NCBI GenBank assembly: GCA_031279675.1
Contig: JAITIB010000119.1
Location: forward strand, 1-14,344
Source of the DNA: Puniceicoccales bacterium
GTDB lineage: Bacteria > Verrucomicrobiota > Verrucomicrobiia > Opitutales > UBA953
DNA length: 14,344 nucleotides
Direction of reading: 5' to 3'
Part shown: positions 6,651-13,221 of the stretch, piece after piece
Numbering within the stretch: position 1 is the first letter of the stretch
Layout of the letters: the number at the start of each line of letters is the position of its first letter
Translations under genes and position numbers: made by a program
Notes under the pieces: model-generated
Databases searched by the model: none
Seen by the model: the letters and a program-made list of their open reading frames with translations, nothing else
Told to the model about the DNA's origin: nothing

Positions 6651-6774
6651 AGAGTATTTCGCCCTCTCCTTGAGAGTTTTGCTGAAATTCCAAAAATCGG
6701 AATCATCGATCGGTTTGTTGTGGAATAACAAGGAGGGCTGACTGCGCCTCCCCAGTCGATTCCGGTTGCTGAGG
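6651..6774. other. Unassigned stretch between rpsC and the IS630 remnant
   Basis: About 120 bases match neither S3 nor the recognisable part of the IS630 transposase. Apart from the weak terminator, it has small inverted repeats (ATTCC at 6687-6691 facing GGAAT at 6699-6703, and GGAGGGC facing GCGCCTCC near 6732-6751). The minus-strand frame stays open through it into rpsC, but the product has no recognisable domain. It may be the end of another IS or flanking DNA left by a deletion. Confidence 0.3.
6664..6680 (+). terminator. Weak terminator-like hairpin after rpsC
   Basis: CTCTC (6664-6668), a 3-base loop and GAGAG (6672-6676) are followed by TTTT, 14 bases past the rpsC stop. A competing GAGAG at 6651-6655 can also pair with CTCTC. 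The 5-bp stem is weak, so this is only a candidate. Confidence 0.25.
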
Positions 6775-7345
6775 TAGTTCCACAGTTTCTCCTGCTTGTG
6801 GGTGGCGTAATTATCCACGGTCAGATGAAGTTGCTTTTCTCATCGCAGCTCAAGACCAGCGCGTGCTCGGGTGCGTTCAGATACAGCCCGACCACATCTT
6901 CCAGTTTTCCCACAAAGCGTTTGCCCTTGGACAACTTGAAGCCTCGCGCCAGATGCGGCTTCAAGCCTCGCGCCTGCCAGATCAACGCCACGGTGCTGGC
7001 GGCCATCCCGCACTCACGGCCCATGCGCCGGGTGCTCCACTGCGTTGCCATCTCCGGAGTCTCCTCCAGAGTCCGCCGCACCACCTCGGCCTTTTGCTCC
7101 GCCTTGATTTTCGCCGGACGGCCTCGCCCGGCCTTGTCCTTGAGCAGCCCCGCCAAGCCCTTCTGAAGGTAACGCGCACGCCACCTCGCCGCCTTTTGCC
7201 TGCTCACCATCTCCTCTTTGCCAATCGCCTCGTCGGTCATCCCTTCCGCTGCTCTCAACACGATCCGGCATCGTTGCGCCAGTCGCTGCGTCGTCCTCCC
7301 GCTTTTCGCCAGCGCTCCCAGCCCCGCCTTCTGCTCCCCATCCAA
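6775..7345 (-). pseudogene. IS630-family transposase remnant with internal deletion and lost 3' end
   Basis: The first frame (7345-6821) gives the N-terminal helix-turn-helix part (SGRTTQRLAQRCRIVLRAAEG, RWRARYLQKGLAGLLKDKAGRGRP) and the run up to VLSCDEKS, whose Asp is the first catalytic acid. Directly after, a shifted frame continues LHLTVDNYATHKQEK, which is the second catalytic block. Intact IS630 proteins have roughly 85-90 residues between these blocks, so about 250 bases have been lost together with a frameshift; the joint reads AGCAACTTCATC. The third acid (the NxVE block) is missing. The frame lacks a good ATG: it starts at TTG 7345 or further up after a TAG near 7420. The gene is certainly inactive. 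Confidence 0.85.
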
Positions 7346-7440
7346 GTGTATCGCGCGTGCTTTTCTCCTCCTGGCTTTGACCTCGCCTCGTTTCTTTGTT
7401 GCACCATTTATCGGGCACTACACTACTATGTGGCTTATCG
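6775..7440 (-). mobile_element. Decayed IS630-family element
   Basis: The transposase remnant lies on the minus strand. The right end is probably near 7436-7440, where TAGTAGTGTAGTGCCC precedes the gene and a TA dinucleotide, the usual IS630 target, is available; I could not confirm a terminal repeat because the left end is gone. Recognisable transposase sequence stops near 6775. No target duplication can be scored. Confidence 0.7.
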
Positions 7441-7443
7441 CAT

Positions 7444-8085
7444 TCATTCTAAATTTCTCCTGAGTATTGGCTCGCCGTAATTATCTAGGCGACAAACAAT
7501 TCGAATATAGGTTTCTCCCGCTATTTCCACATAAGGTTCAGTCACAAAATTTTCACTTATGGCAGATAAAAGTCTTTCTCGGATCTTTAGAGTCTCTTTA
7601 CTGGTTTTCACATTGTTAATCAAAGTTGGTTTTCTATAAAACACGGGAAAATCACACCCAAATACGGAGTCGGTATTAGCTCTTTCGACAAACAATGCAT
7701 TCCTCTGGAAAAAATCAGCATCCTGTCTTCCAAAAGAAAACTGAACGACATCCCCTTTTTCGGCAAAAAAAGTCAAAACATAAATTATCCTTCCATTTGA
7801 AATATTAGGTGATAGCAAGAGACATGACAGCACAACATCGTCTGATCGGTCTGAATTGTTTTCGCAAAAAAGAACGATCTTTTTTCTTGTTTCTCCAGAA
7901 AGATCACAAGTCAAGTTGTAATGCCCTGTACTATTTATTAGAATCGCTGAAGCAATTTCATCCGAGCTCACAACATTCACCGGATTTAATTTCATCCTGG
8001 TCTGACATGCGGCAAAACAGAACATAAAACAACCCATGCAAACAGGAATTGCCGTGCGAAAATAAATTTTTCGATACTTTTTCAT
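7444..8085 (-). CDS. Predicted lipoprotein of unknown function
   Basis: This 213-residue protein has a clear lipoprotein signal: MKKYRKIY, a hydrophobic run, then FCFAAC with Cys27 as the probable lipidated residue. I recognise no domain after it. The body has features of a globular beta-rich exported protein (VVLSCLLLSPN, IIYVLTFFAEKGDVVQFSFG, YVEIAGETYIRIVCRL). The gene is AT-rich compared with both flanks, pointing to a foreign origin. It starts 29 bases after the stop of the truncated gene on the same strand, so the two were probably one operon. The end (LRRNLE, TGA) lies right at the IS630 remnant, so the C-terminus might be native or trimmed by the insertion. Confidence 0.65.
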   Translation of the reverse strand: MKKYRKIYFRTAIPVCMGCFMFCFAACQTRMKLNPVNVVSSDEIASAILINSTGHYNLTCDLSGETRKKIVLFCENNSDRSDDVVLSCLLLSPNISNGRIIYVLTFFAEKGDVVQFSFGRQDADFFQRNALFVERANTDSVFGCDFPVFYRKPTLINNVKTSKETLKIRERLLSAISENFVTEPYVEIAGETYIRIVCRLDNYGEPILRRNLE

Positions 8086-8114
8086 ACTTCGGCCTTAAAA
8101 TGGCAATAAATCGA

Positions 8115-8308
8115 TTAGCGTTTCCACCATCTTTTTTTGCATATTTTCGCCTTGCAATCGTTTTTTGAAAGTTCCAGCCATTGATCTCGCGTGCTTCCAG
8201 GCGTTTCTGCAATCATACTTTCCTCCAAAACATCATAAACATAATAACCGCATGGACAAGTTAAAGATTTCGGTTCGGCAGCATTACGAATAACCTCCAA
8301 AGTACAGG
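8115..8308 (-). pseudogene. 3' end of an unknown gene cut by the IS481 element
   Basis: About 63 codons between the IS481 repeat and a TAA at 8115 read as natural coding sequence with the same AT-rich codon choice as the lipoprotein gene downstream. The product includes LTCPCGYYVYDVLEES, and ends with a Cys/Lys/Trp-rich KAKICKKRWWKR. I do not recognise it. It lacks its own start because IS481 sits in front of it. It shares the transposase frame, so it may be expressed as a fusion tail. The gene order, an exported or toxin-like protein end followed by a small lipoprotein, recalls effector and immunity pairs, but nothing in the sequence proves that. Confidence 0.45.
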
Positions 8309-9278
8309 TGTCGCGTCCCGGGTGATTGGGCGGAGGTTTTCGGTGAAAGAGTTCGGGTTTTTGGACATACCAATCATTCATGGTTTGCGAGGGTGTTTTG
8401 CTGTGAAGGGCTGATTGAGGGAGTTGATGGTTGTATAAATACACGTAGCGTTCCAGCGTTTGTCGCAGGTCTTGCCCAGAATGAAAACGGTGCGTTCGGA
8501 GCACGTCGCTGATGCGTCCGTTGAAGCGTTCGACCATGCCGTTGGTTTGAGGCGTCCGGGGTTTCGTCAAACGGTGTTCGATGCTCAGCGCTTGGCAGAG
8601 TTGATCAAATTCATGCTGGCCGCTGGGCTGGCGGTCCCTGCTGGCAAAGAGCCGATCGGTGAACTCCTTGCCGTTGTCGGTCAGGATTTTGGCGATCTTG
8701 ATCGGGCAGGCCTTGTGCAGGGCCGCAAGAAAGGCGCGGGCGCTGGCCGCCTTTTTGTCGGAGCGAATCTGGACAAACACCCAGCGCGTGGCCCGGTCGA
8801 TGGCCACGAACAGATAAGAGCGGGCGCTTTCATCGGCCATCTGCGGCAGATACTTGATATCCACGTGCACATAGCCCGGCTCATAGGCCTTGAAGCTTTT
8901 GACGGGCGCCTGAGGAGCAGCAGGCTGCAAGGCCTTGAGATTGCCCACGCCATGACGCCGCAGGCAACGATCCAGACCCGAGCGGGAAACTTCTTCGCAG
9001 AGAAACTCGCGGCAGACCGCCAGCAGGTCATCGAGCGGCAAGAGCAAACTTTTGCGCAACGCGACCACGACAGCTTCCTGTGCGGGCGTCAGCGTGGTTT
9101 GCAAGCGATGCGCGGTGTGCGAAGCATCGGTAAAGACTTCTCTTGCGCGCCAACGGCGAATGGTGCGCTGTCCCACGCCGTAGCGCGCCGCCAGGACAGC
9201 GACCGAATCCTTGCTGGCCGCGATTTCGGCTCGGATGGCCGGCGTGGTGCGAGCGTTTTTATGCAGGGCCATGATCAT
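8115..9278 (-). CDS. IS481-family transposase with readthrough tail
   Basis: This DDE recombinase moves the element. In the frame counted from 9296, a helix-turn-helix lies at about 25-52 (VAVLAARYGVGQRTIRRWRA), a winged part at 70-115, and the rve/integrase core has Asp146 (HVDIKYLPQM), Asp207 (ILTDNGKEF) and Glu256 (TNGMVERFN). The family C-terminus DWYVQKPELFHRKPPPNHPGRDT ends exactly at the inverted repeat, with no stop of its own; the frame continues 63 codons into the neighbouring truncated gene to TAA at 8115. I chose the ATG at 9278 because GGGAG lies 11 bases upstream; ATG 9272 (MALHKNARTTP) is equally good by family alignment, and the longer frame to 9296 needs TTG. The core is intact, so it is probably active or recently so. 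Confidence 0.9.
   Translation of the reverse strand: MIMALHKNARTTPAIRAEIAASKDSVAVLAARYGVGQRTIRRWRAREVFTDASHTAHRLQTTLTPAQEAVVVALRKSLLLPLDDLLAVCREFLCEEVSRSGLDRCLRRHGVGNLKALQPAAPQAPVKSFKAYEPGYVHVDIKYLPQMADESARSYLFVAIDRATRWVFVQIRSDKKAASARAFLAALHKACPIKIAKILTDNGKEFTDRLFASRDRQPSGQHEFDQLCQALSIEHRLTKPRTPQTNGMVERFNGRISDVLRTHRFHSGQDLRQTLERYVYLYNHQLPQSALHSKTPSQTMNDWYVQKPELFHRKPPPNHPGRDTCTLEVIRNAAEPKSLTCPCGYYVYDVLEESMIAETPGSTRDQWLELSKNDCKAKICKKRWWKR
8309..8329 (+). repeat. IS481 terminal inverted repeat, left
   Basis: TGTCGCGTCCCGGGTGATTGG. It overlaps the last codons of the transposase (NHPGRD) and matches the right repeat at 17 of 21 bases. Confidence 0.85.
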
Positions 9279-9358
9279 GATGGAAGGGACTCCCAAGGAT
9301 TCAACAAGGCACGCAGGACATCACGGGCCATGGATAACGGATGGCGCTTGGTGTATAG

Positions 9359-9379
9359 CCAATCGTGCGGGATGCGACA
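9359..9379 (-). repeat. IS481 terminal inverted repeat, right
   Basis: Read inward on the minus strand this is TGTCGCATCCCGCACGATTGG. The four mismatches to the left repeat are at positions 7 and 13-15. Confidence 0.85.
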
Positions 9380-9438
9380 CTTTGCAGCTACGGGAAATTT
9401 GATGCTCCGGCCCTGCGGTACTGGGTGTTTCGGCCCGC

Positions 9439-9456
9439 TTTTGGTGTTTTTGGTGT
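9439..9456 (+). repeat. Perfect tandem 9-mer upstream of the DUF6394 gene
   Basis: TTTTGGTGT occurs twice in a row, about 50 bases before the gene start and followed by TAGGAT, which resembles a -10 box. It might mark a promoter or regulator site; no matching -35 at proper spacing is visible. Confidence 0.3.
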
Positions 9457-9507
9457 TAGGATTCGTGCCATTTACAGTCCGTAGCCACGGAACGGATGAG
9501 GTGGGTC

Positions 9508-9891
9508 ATGAATCTGGAAAAGGTCATTTTTGGGTTTTTCGTGATTTTTGCGTGCACGATGAATTTTGGGTTTTTCATCGGCGGTTTGAGCGAAGTCCAT
9601 GAACATGACGCCGGGCATCTATTCACAACGGTCGTCATCAACCTGATTGCCCTGGTGTTGAAATTCGGTGATCGCACGCATATCGGCGCCATACACCTGG
9701 CGACCAGCATGGTGGCCCTGCTGCAATTGCTGACGGCTTCGCTGGTCTGGATGTGGCATACGAACATCAGCCATATGGCCATGGATGGCGGCACGATGGC
9801 AACCGTCGTCTCGCTCTCCGGCGGCGCGCTCGTGGCCAATGTGATTTCGGTGGTCCTGCTCATCAGCGAAACCCTGAATCAGGCGCGTTGA
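9508..9891 (+). CDS. DUF6394-family small membrane protein
   Basis: The 127-residue protein has three to four hydrophobic helices (about 6-26, 40-53, 62-84 and 98-121), so it is an inner membrane protein. MNLEKVIFGFFVI, VVINLIALVLKFGDRTHIGAIHLATSMVA and SLSGGALVANVISVVLL fit the DUF6394 family as I remember it from Beta- and Gammaproteobacteria. Function is unknown. His residues cluster in the loops (HEHDAGH, HTNISHM). The ATG at 9508 is chosen over ATG 9496 because GAGGTG lies at 9498-9503 with good spacing. The stop is 16 bases before the potassium channel start, so the two are surely cotranscribed; an accessory role for the channel is a reasonable inference. Confidence 0.8.
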   Translation: MNLEKVIFGFFVIFACTMNFGFFIGGLSEVHEHDAGHLFTTVVINLIALVLKFGDRTHIGAIHLATSMVALLQLLTASLVWMWHTNISHMAMDGGTMATVVSLSGGALVANVISVVLLISETLNQAR

Positions 9892-9907
9892 CCGGGAAGG
9901 CACACGC

Positions 9908-11596
9908 TTGAACGACGTCCTGTTCGTCATCCTGCGCCGGCTGCGCTGGCCGCTGATCGCGCTTATTGCCGCCTATGCCGTGTCGATATGCGGGCTGGTG
10001 CTCATCCCCGGCGTCGACGAACAGGGGCAGGCCGTTCATCTGGGATTTTTCCACGCGCTGTATTTCATAAGTTACACGGCGACGACCATCGGTTTCGGCG
10101 AGATCCCCCATGCCTTCACCGACCCGCAGCGCGCGTGGACCATCGTCTGCGTCTATCTGTGCGTCGTGGCCTGGGCCTATACGCTGGGCAGCGTCTTTCA
10201 CCTGTCGCAGGATCAGACGCTGCGCGACGCGCTCTCGCGCCGCCGTTTCGCGCGGCGCGTCACGGCGCTGGAGGAACCTTTCGTTCTTATTGTCGGCTAC
10301 GGGCAGAGCGGCATCATGCTGGCGCGCATGCTTGACCGCATGGGACGGCGCATCGTGCTGGTGGAAACGCGCCGCGAGCGCGCCGCCTCCATCGAAATCG
10401 AGGAATACCAGTATCCGCCGCTGTTTCTCGCCGCGGACGGTCGTTTGCCCGACGTGCTGGTCGATGCCGGCGTGGGCCACCGCAAATGCACGGCGATGGT
10501 GGCGCTCGCCGGGAATGACGACAGCAACCAGTCGGTGGCGATCTGCGGGACGGTGCTCAATCCCTCGCTGCGCATCATCGCCCGGGTACACACGCCGATC
10601 GCCCAGGCCAACCTGGAATCCTTCCGCAACATCGATCTCATCAATCCCTTCCAGAGCTACGCCAACAATATCGCCCTGCATATCGGTTCGCCCGAACGCC
10701 TGCGGGTCATCGAATGGCTCACCAGCCTGCCCGGAGGCGCCTGTCCGGAACCGCTCGATGTTCCGAAAGGACATTGGGTGGTATTTGGCATCGGCAGCTT
10801 TTCCGATTATTTCACCACAGCATTCAGAAGCGCCGGCCTGACCTGTACGCGCGTCGAACTCGATTCCCGCCAGCAGGGGGAGGGGACTGTTTTCCGGTAC
10901 GAAGGCGGCATGTCACGGGAAGCGGTGGTGGAAGAAATCGGCAAGGCCGCCGGAATCGTTGTGTGTACCGACGACGACGCCCTGAATCTGGCGATGGTGA
11001 CACGCGCGCGCTCGATCAATCGCGGCGTCTATGTCGTGATCCGGCAGGCGCACGCGGCCAACGCCAGCCTGATCGATGCCTCGATGGCGAACCTGCGCTT
11101 CATCAAGGCGGACGTCGTCTCGCACGAGGTGCGGCAACTGCTCACCTCGCCGCTGCTCATCCATTTTCTCAAGCATCTGGGCGGGGATTCGGGAGAATTG
11201 GCTCAGCGTACCGCCGCGCTTCTCGAAGAACACTCCAGGGACAAAGTGCCGTTTCTGTGGGTGTTCGACTGCTACGCATCATATCCTGGCCTGCGCGAGG
11301 CCCTGTCGCCGGAAGTCTTGCCGCCGCTTTCGATTGACGATCTTTTGGTCAACCCGGAAAAACCGTCCGAACGGCTTTCCGCCGTGCCACTCCTGCTGCT
11401 GCGTAAAAAACAGGAGATACCGTTGCCGTCGGAAAATACCCCACTCCTGTCCGGCGACCGCATCCTGTTCGCCGGGCAGCGCGGCGAAAGGGAATTGCAG
11501 CGCCGTTTCCTGCTCGAACCCAGCCCGCTGACCTTTGTGCGTACTGGCGTGGAACCGCCACGCAGTTGGCTGTTCCGGCGCTTGCTGCGCAGTTGA
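9908..11596 (+). CDS. Potassium channel protein with two TrkA-N/RCK-type domains
   Basis: This 562-residue inner membrane protein has two transmembrane helices (about 14-35 and 77-98) flanking a pore loop with the selectivity filter TATTIGFGE at 57-65; the GFG form is found in some prokaryotic and eukaryotic K+ channels. A cytoplasmic Rossmann domain begins FVLIVGYGQSG (GxGxxG at 130-135), and a second begins VVFGIGSFSDYF near 292. These would form an NAD- or ligand-gated ring. A C-terminal part (about 430-562) ends in RRLLRS and has a TrkA-C-like section (LLSGDRILFAGQRGE). The start is TTG at 9908 because GGGAAGG lies 7 bases upstream and no ATG is nearby. It follows the DUF6394 gene in one operon. 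The substrate ion is inferred from the filter. Confidence 0.9.
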   Translation: MNDVLFVILRRLRWPLIALIAAYAVSICGLVLIPGVDEQGQAVHLGFFHALYFISYTATTIGFGEIPHAFTDPQRAWTIVCVYLCVVAWAYTLGSVFHLSQDQTLRDALSRRRFARRVTALEEPFVLIVGYGQSGIMLARMLDRMGRRIVLVETRRERAASIEIEEYQYPPLFLAADGRLPDVLVDAGVGHRKCTAMVALAGNDDSNQSVAICGTVLNPSLRIIARVHTPIAQANLESFRNIDLINPFQSYANNIALHIGSPERLRVIEWLTSLPGGACPEPLDVPKGHWVVFGIGSFSDYFTTAFRSAGLTCTRVELDSRQQGEGTVFRYEGGMSREAVVEEIGKAAGIVVCTDDDALNLAMVTRARSINRGVYVVIRQAHAANASLIDASMANLRFIKADVVSHEVRQLLTSPLLIHFLKHLGGDSGELAQRTAALLEEHSRDKVPFLWVFDCYASYPGLREALSPEVLPPLSIDDLLVNPEKPSERLSAVPLLLLRKKQEIPLPSENTPLLSGDRILFAGQRGERELQRRFLLEPSPLTFVRTGVEPPRSWLFRRLLRS

Positions 11597-11607
11597 GGCC
11601 CGCCTGA

Positions 11608-11622
11608 GGCGAAGCCTTCGCC
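11608..11622 (+). terminator. Short hairpin after the potassium channel gene
   Basis: GGCGAA (11608-11613) pairs with TTCGCC (11617-11622) around a 3-base loop, 11 bases past the stop. No U tract follows, so it is a weak terminator candidate. Confidence 0.3.
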
Positions 11623-11636
11623 CACTCCGACGACCT

Positions 11637-11782
11637 TTAGAGCCTTTTCGATTCAATGATCCCCATGGGATCGTCTTTTCCCTTCCGCTTGCGGGAGAGG
11701 GGGGCCGAAGGACCAGGAAAGGGGAGGGCGCCGAGAAATTGCCGCCGATGTTTCGTATTCCTTTAAACCCGAAACGCTCTAA
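11637..11782. repeat. Segment bounded by imperfect inverted repeats
   Basis: TTAGAGCCTTTTCG (11637-11650) faces CGAAACGCTCTAA (11770-11782), giving an imperfect terminal repeat around about 146 bases. Inside are the terminator hairpin and a CCGCTTGCGG stem at 11684-11693, similar to the palindromic CCCTCTCCCGCnnGCGGGAGAGGG repeats common in Proteobacteria. The right arm holds the stop codon of the DUF1015 gene. It could be a small MITE-like element or a two-way terminator region. Confidence 0.35.
11658..11679 (+). terminator. Possible terminator of the potassium channel operon
   Basis: GATCCC (11658-11663), loop CAT, GGGATC (11667-11672), then GTCTTTT. The 6-bp stem and short U tract fit a modest intrinsic terminator on the plus strand. 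Confidence 0.4.
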
Positions 11783-13014
11783 TCGAGTACGTGCGAAGCC
11801 AGACCGTCGGCCAGCTTGGGTTCGAACCAGGTGGATTTGGGCGGCATGATCTGTCCGGCGTCGGCGACCGCCATCAGTTCGGAAAGCGGCGTTGGGTAGA
11901 GGGCGAACGCGACTGCCATCTCGCCGCTGTCCACGCGCCGTTCGAGTTCGGACAGGCCGCGGATGCCGCCGACGAAATCGACGCGCGTGTCACGGCGCAG
12001 GTCGGCGATGCCGAGGATCGGTTCGAGAATCTGTTCGGAGAGCACCGAAACGTCGAGGCGGCGCACCGGATCGCGCGTGGGCACGAGTTCGGGGCGAATG
12101 GCGAGGTGATACCAGCGTTTGTCGAGGTACAGGCCGAAGCATCCCGCGCGCTCGGGTTTTGCCGGGGAATCCGAAGGCGTGAGCGTTCCACGTTCGCCAA
12201 CGGCCTTGAGGAAGGCGTCGGCGGACAGTCCGTTGAGGTCGCGCGCCACGCGGTTGTAATCGAGGATGCGCATTTGCCGGGCCGGGAAAATGACCGCGAG
12301 GAAGTATTCGGACGAACCGGACGCGCCTTTGCCGCGCCTTGCCGCGGCGACGCGCGAGGCGGCGGCGGAGCGGTGGTGGCCGTCGGCAATGTAGAGCGCG
12401 GGCATGGCTTCGACGATTTTTCCGATGCGCGCGATGAGCGCTTCGTCGTCGATGCGCCAGACGGTGTGCCGGATGCCGTCGCCGGCGGTGAGGTCGGCGA
12501 TCGGCGCGGCGGCAGTGGCTTCGGCGACAAGACGCTCGGCTTCGCCGCTGTCCGGGTGGGCGAGCAGCACCGGGCCGGTCTGCGCGTTGAGCGCCTCGAT
12601 CTGGCGCACGCGATCGTCTTCCTTGTCCGGACGGGTGAATTCGTGCTTGCGGATGCGTCCCGCGTCGTAGGCGGCCACCGAGGCGGCGGCGATCAGGCCG
12701 GTCTGCGCGTGCGTTCCCATGAGCAGCCGGTAGGCGTAATAACAGGGTTTGGCCTCGCGCGTCAGGATGCCGCCGTCGATCAGCTTTTTCAGGTTCTCGG
12801 CGGAGCGGGCGTAGACCTCGGGCGCGTAATGGTCGATTTCCGGCGGCAGATCGATTTCGGCCCTGGAGATGTGCAGGAAGGAATACGGCCGGCCGGCGGC
12901 GCGCGCGCGCGCTTCTTCGCGGGAGAGCACATCGTAGGGCGGGGCGGCGACGGCGGCGGCGTGCTCGGGCTGCGGACGCAAGGCGGCAAAGGGACGGATC
13001 AGCGGGGCGATCAC
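11779..13014 (-). CDS. DUF1015-family protein
   Basis: This 411-residue cytoplasmic protein belongs to DUF1015 (PF06245), whose biochemical role is not established. Family motifs in order are APPYDVLS (24-31), YSFLHIS (44-50), KHEFTRPDKEDDR (123-135), YIADGHHRSAAAS (208-220), FGLYLDKRWYHL, and MPPKSTWFEPK (390-400). The conserved acidic and His residues hint at an enzyme active site, but the reaction is unknown. The start is GTG at 13014: an in-frame TAA sits directly before it, and AGGAG (complement of 13021-13025) lies 6 bases upstream. It follows rne on the same strand after a 207-base gap with strong hairpins, so it likely has its own promoter or depends on readthrough. Confidence 0.9.
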   Translation of the reverse strand: MIAPLIRPFAALRPQPEHAAAVAAPPYDVLSREEARARAAGRPYSFLHISRAEIDLPPEIDHYAPEVYARSAENLKKLIDGGILTREAKPCYYAYRLLMGTHAQTGLIAAASVAAYDAGRIRKHEFTRPDKEDDRVRQIEALNAQTGPVLLAHPDSGEAERLVAEATAAAPIADLTAGDGIRHTVWRIDDEALIARIGKIVEAMPALYIADGHHRSAAASRVAAARRGKGASGSSEYFLAVIFPARQMRILDYNRVARDLNGLSADAFLKAVGERGTLTPSDSPAKPERAGCFGLYLDKRWYHLAIRPELVPTRDPVRRLDVSVLSEQILEPILGIADLRRDTRVDFVGGIRGLSELERRVDSGEMAVAFALYPTPLSELMAVADAGQIMPPKSTWFEPKLADGLASHVLD

Positions 13015-13155
13015 TTAAAACTCCTGTGGGTTTGGAAAGAACGGAGTATGGCATGGATCCATTCGCCAAGATCTGGCCTGCCCGAGCGCGCGAAAACCCC
13101 GCGCCGGTTTGAAATCCTGCCAAACCGACAGTAGAGCGAAAGAATTTTTTGCCCC

Positions 13156-13212
13156 GGGCCAAGAGGCCCGCCACGGAGAATCCGCCTGAAAGCGGGTGGA
13201 TTCTCCGTGGCG
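13156..13212 (-). terminator. Long perfect hairpin plus second stem downstream of rne
   Basis: CGCCACGGAGAATCC (13169-13183) pairs perfectly over 15 bp with 13198-13212, loop 14. Next to it, GGGCC (13156-13160) pairs with GGCCC (13165-13169) around a 4-base loop. They start about 10 bases after the rne stop. On the minus strand no U tract follows (the tail is A-rich), so this may act as a 3' stability structure rather than an intrinsic terminator. Confidence 0.5.
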
Positions 13213-13221
13213 CTTTACCCG

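Larger units (their letters stand above)
8309..9379 (-). mobile_element. IS481-family insertion sequence
   Basis: The element is about 1.07 kb, bounded by terminal inverted repeats that start with TG and match at 17 of 21 positions (8309-8329 and 9359-9379). It contains one transposase gene with a full DDE triad. The flanks at 8303-8308 (TACAGG) and 9380-9385 (CTTTGC) are not direct repeats, so no target duplication is seen. This suggests recombination between copies, a deletion beside the element, or an assembly join at a multicopy IS. Confidence 0.85.

Noticed and set aside
7444..8308. Possible CRISPR array or phage att site in the AT-rich patch
   Set aside because: I saw no regularly spaced direct repeats, no tRNA gene and no integrase; only the two IS-related boundaries are supported.
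8295..9390. Target-site duplication around IS481
   Set aside because: Allowing the repeat ends to shift by one base, the flanks (ACAGG/TACAG versus CTTTG/TTTGC) still do not match.
8460..9602. 380-codon plus-strand frame over the IS481 transposase
   Set aside because: It mirrors the transposase and overlaps the DUF6394 start; its product has no recognisable domain.
9863..10774. 303-codon minus-strand frame antisense to the potassium channel
   Set aside because: The channel has a selectivity filter and Rossmann motifs; the antisense product is His/Asp/Gln-rich with no domain.
11791..13134. 447-codon plus-strand frame over the DUF1015 gene
   Set aside because: It is a shadow of DUF1015, which has family motifs, a Shine-Dalgarno and a GTG start on the minus strand.
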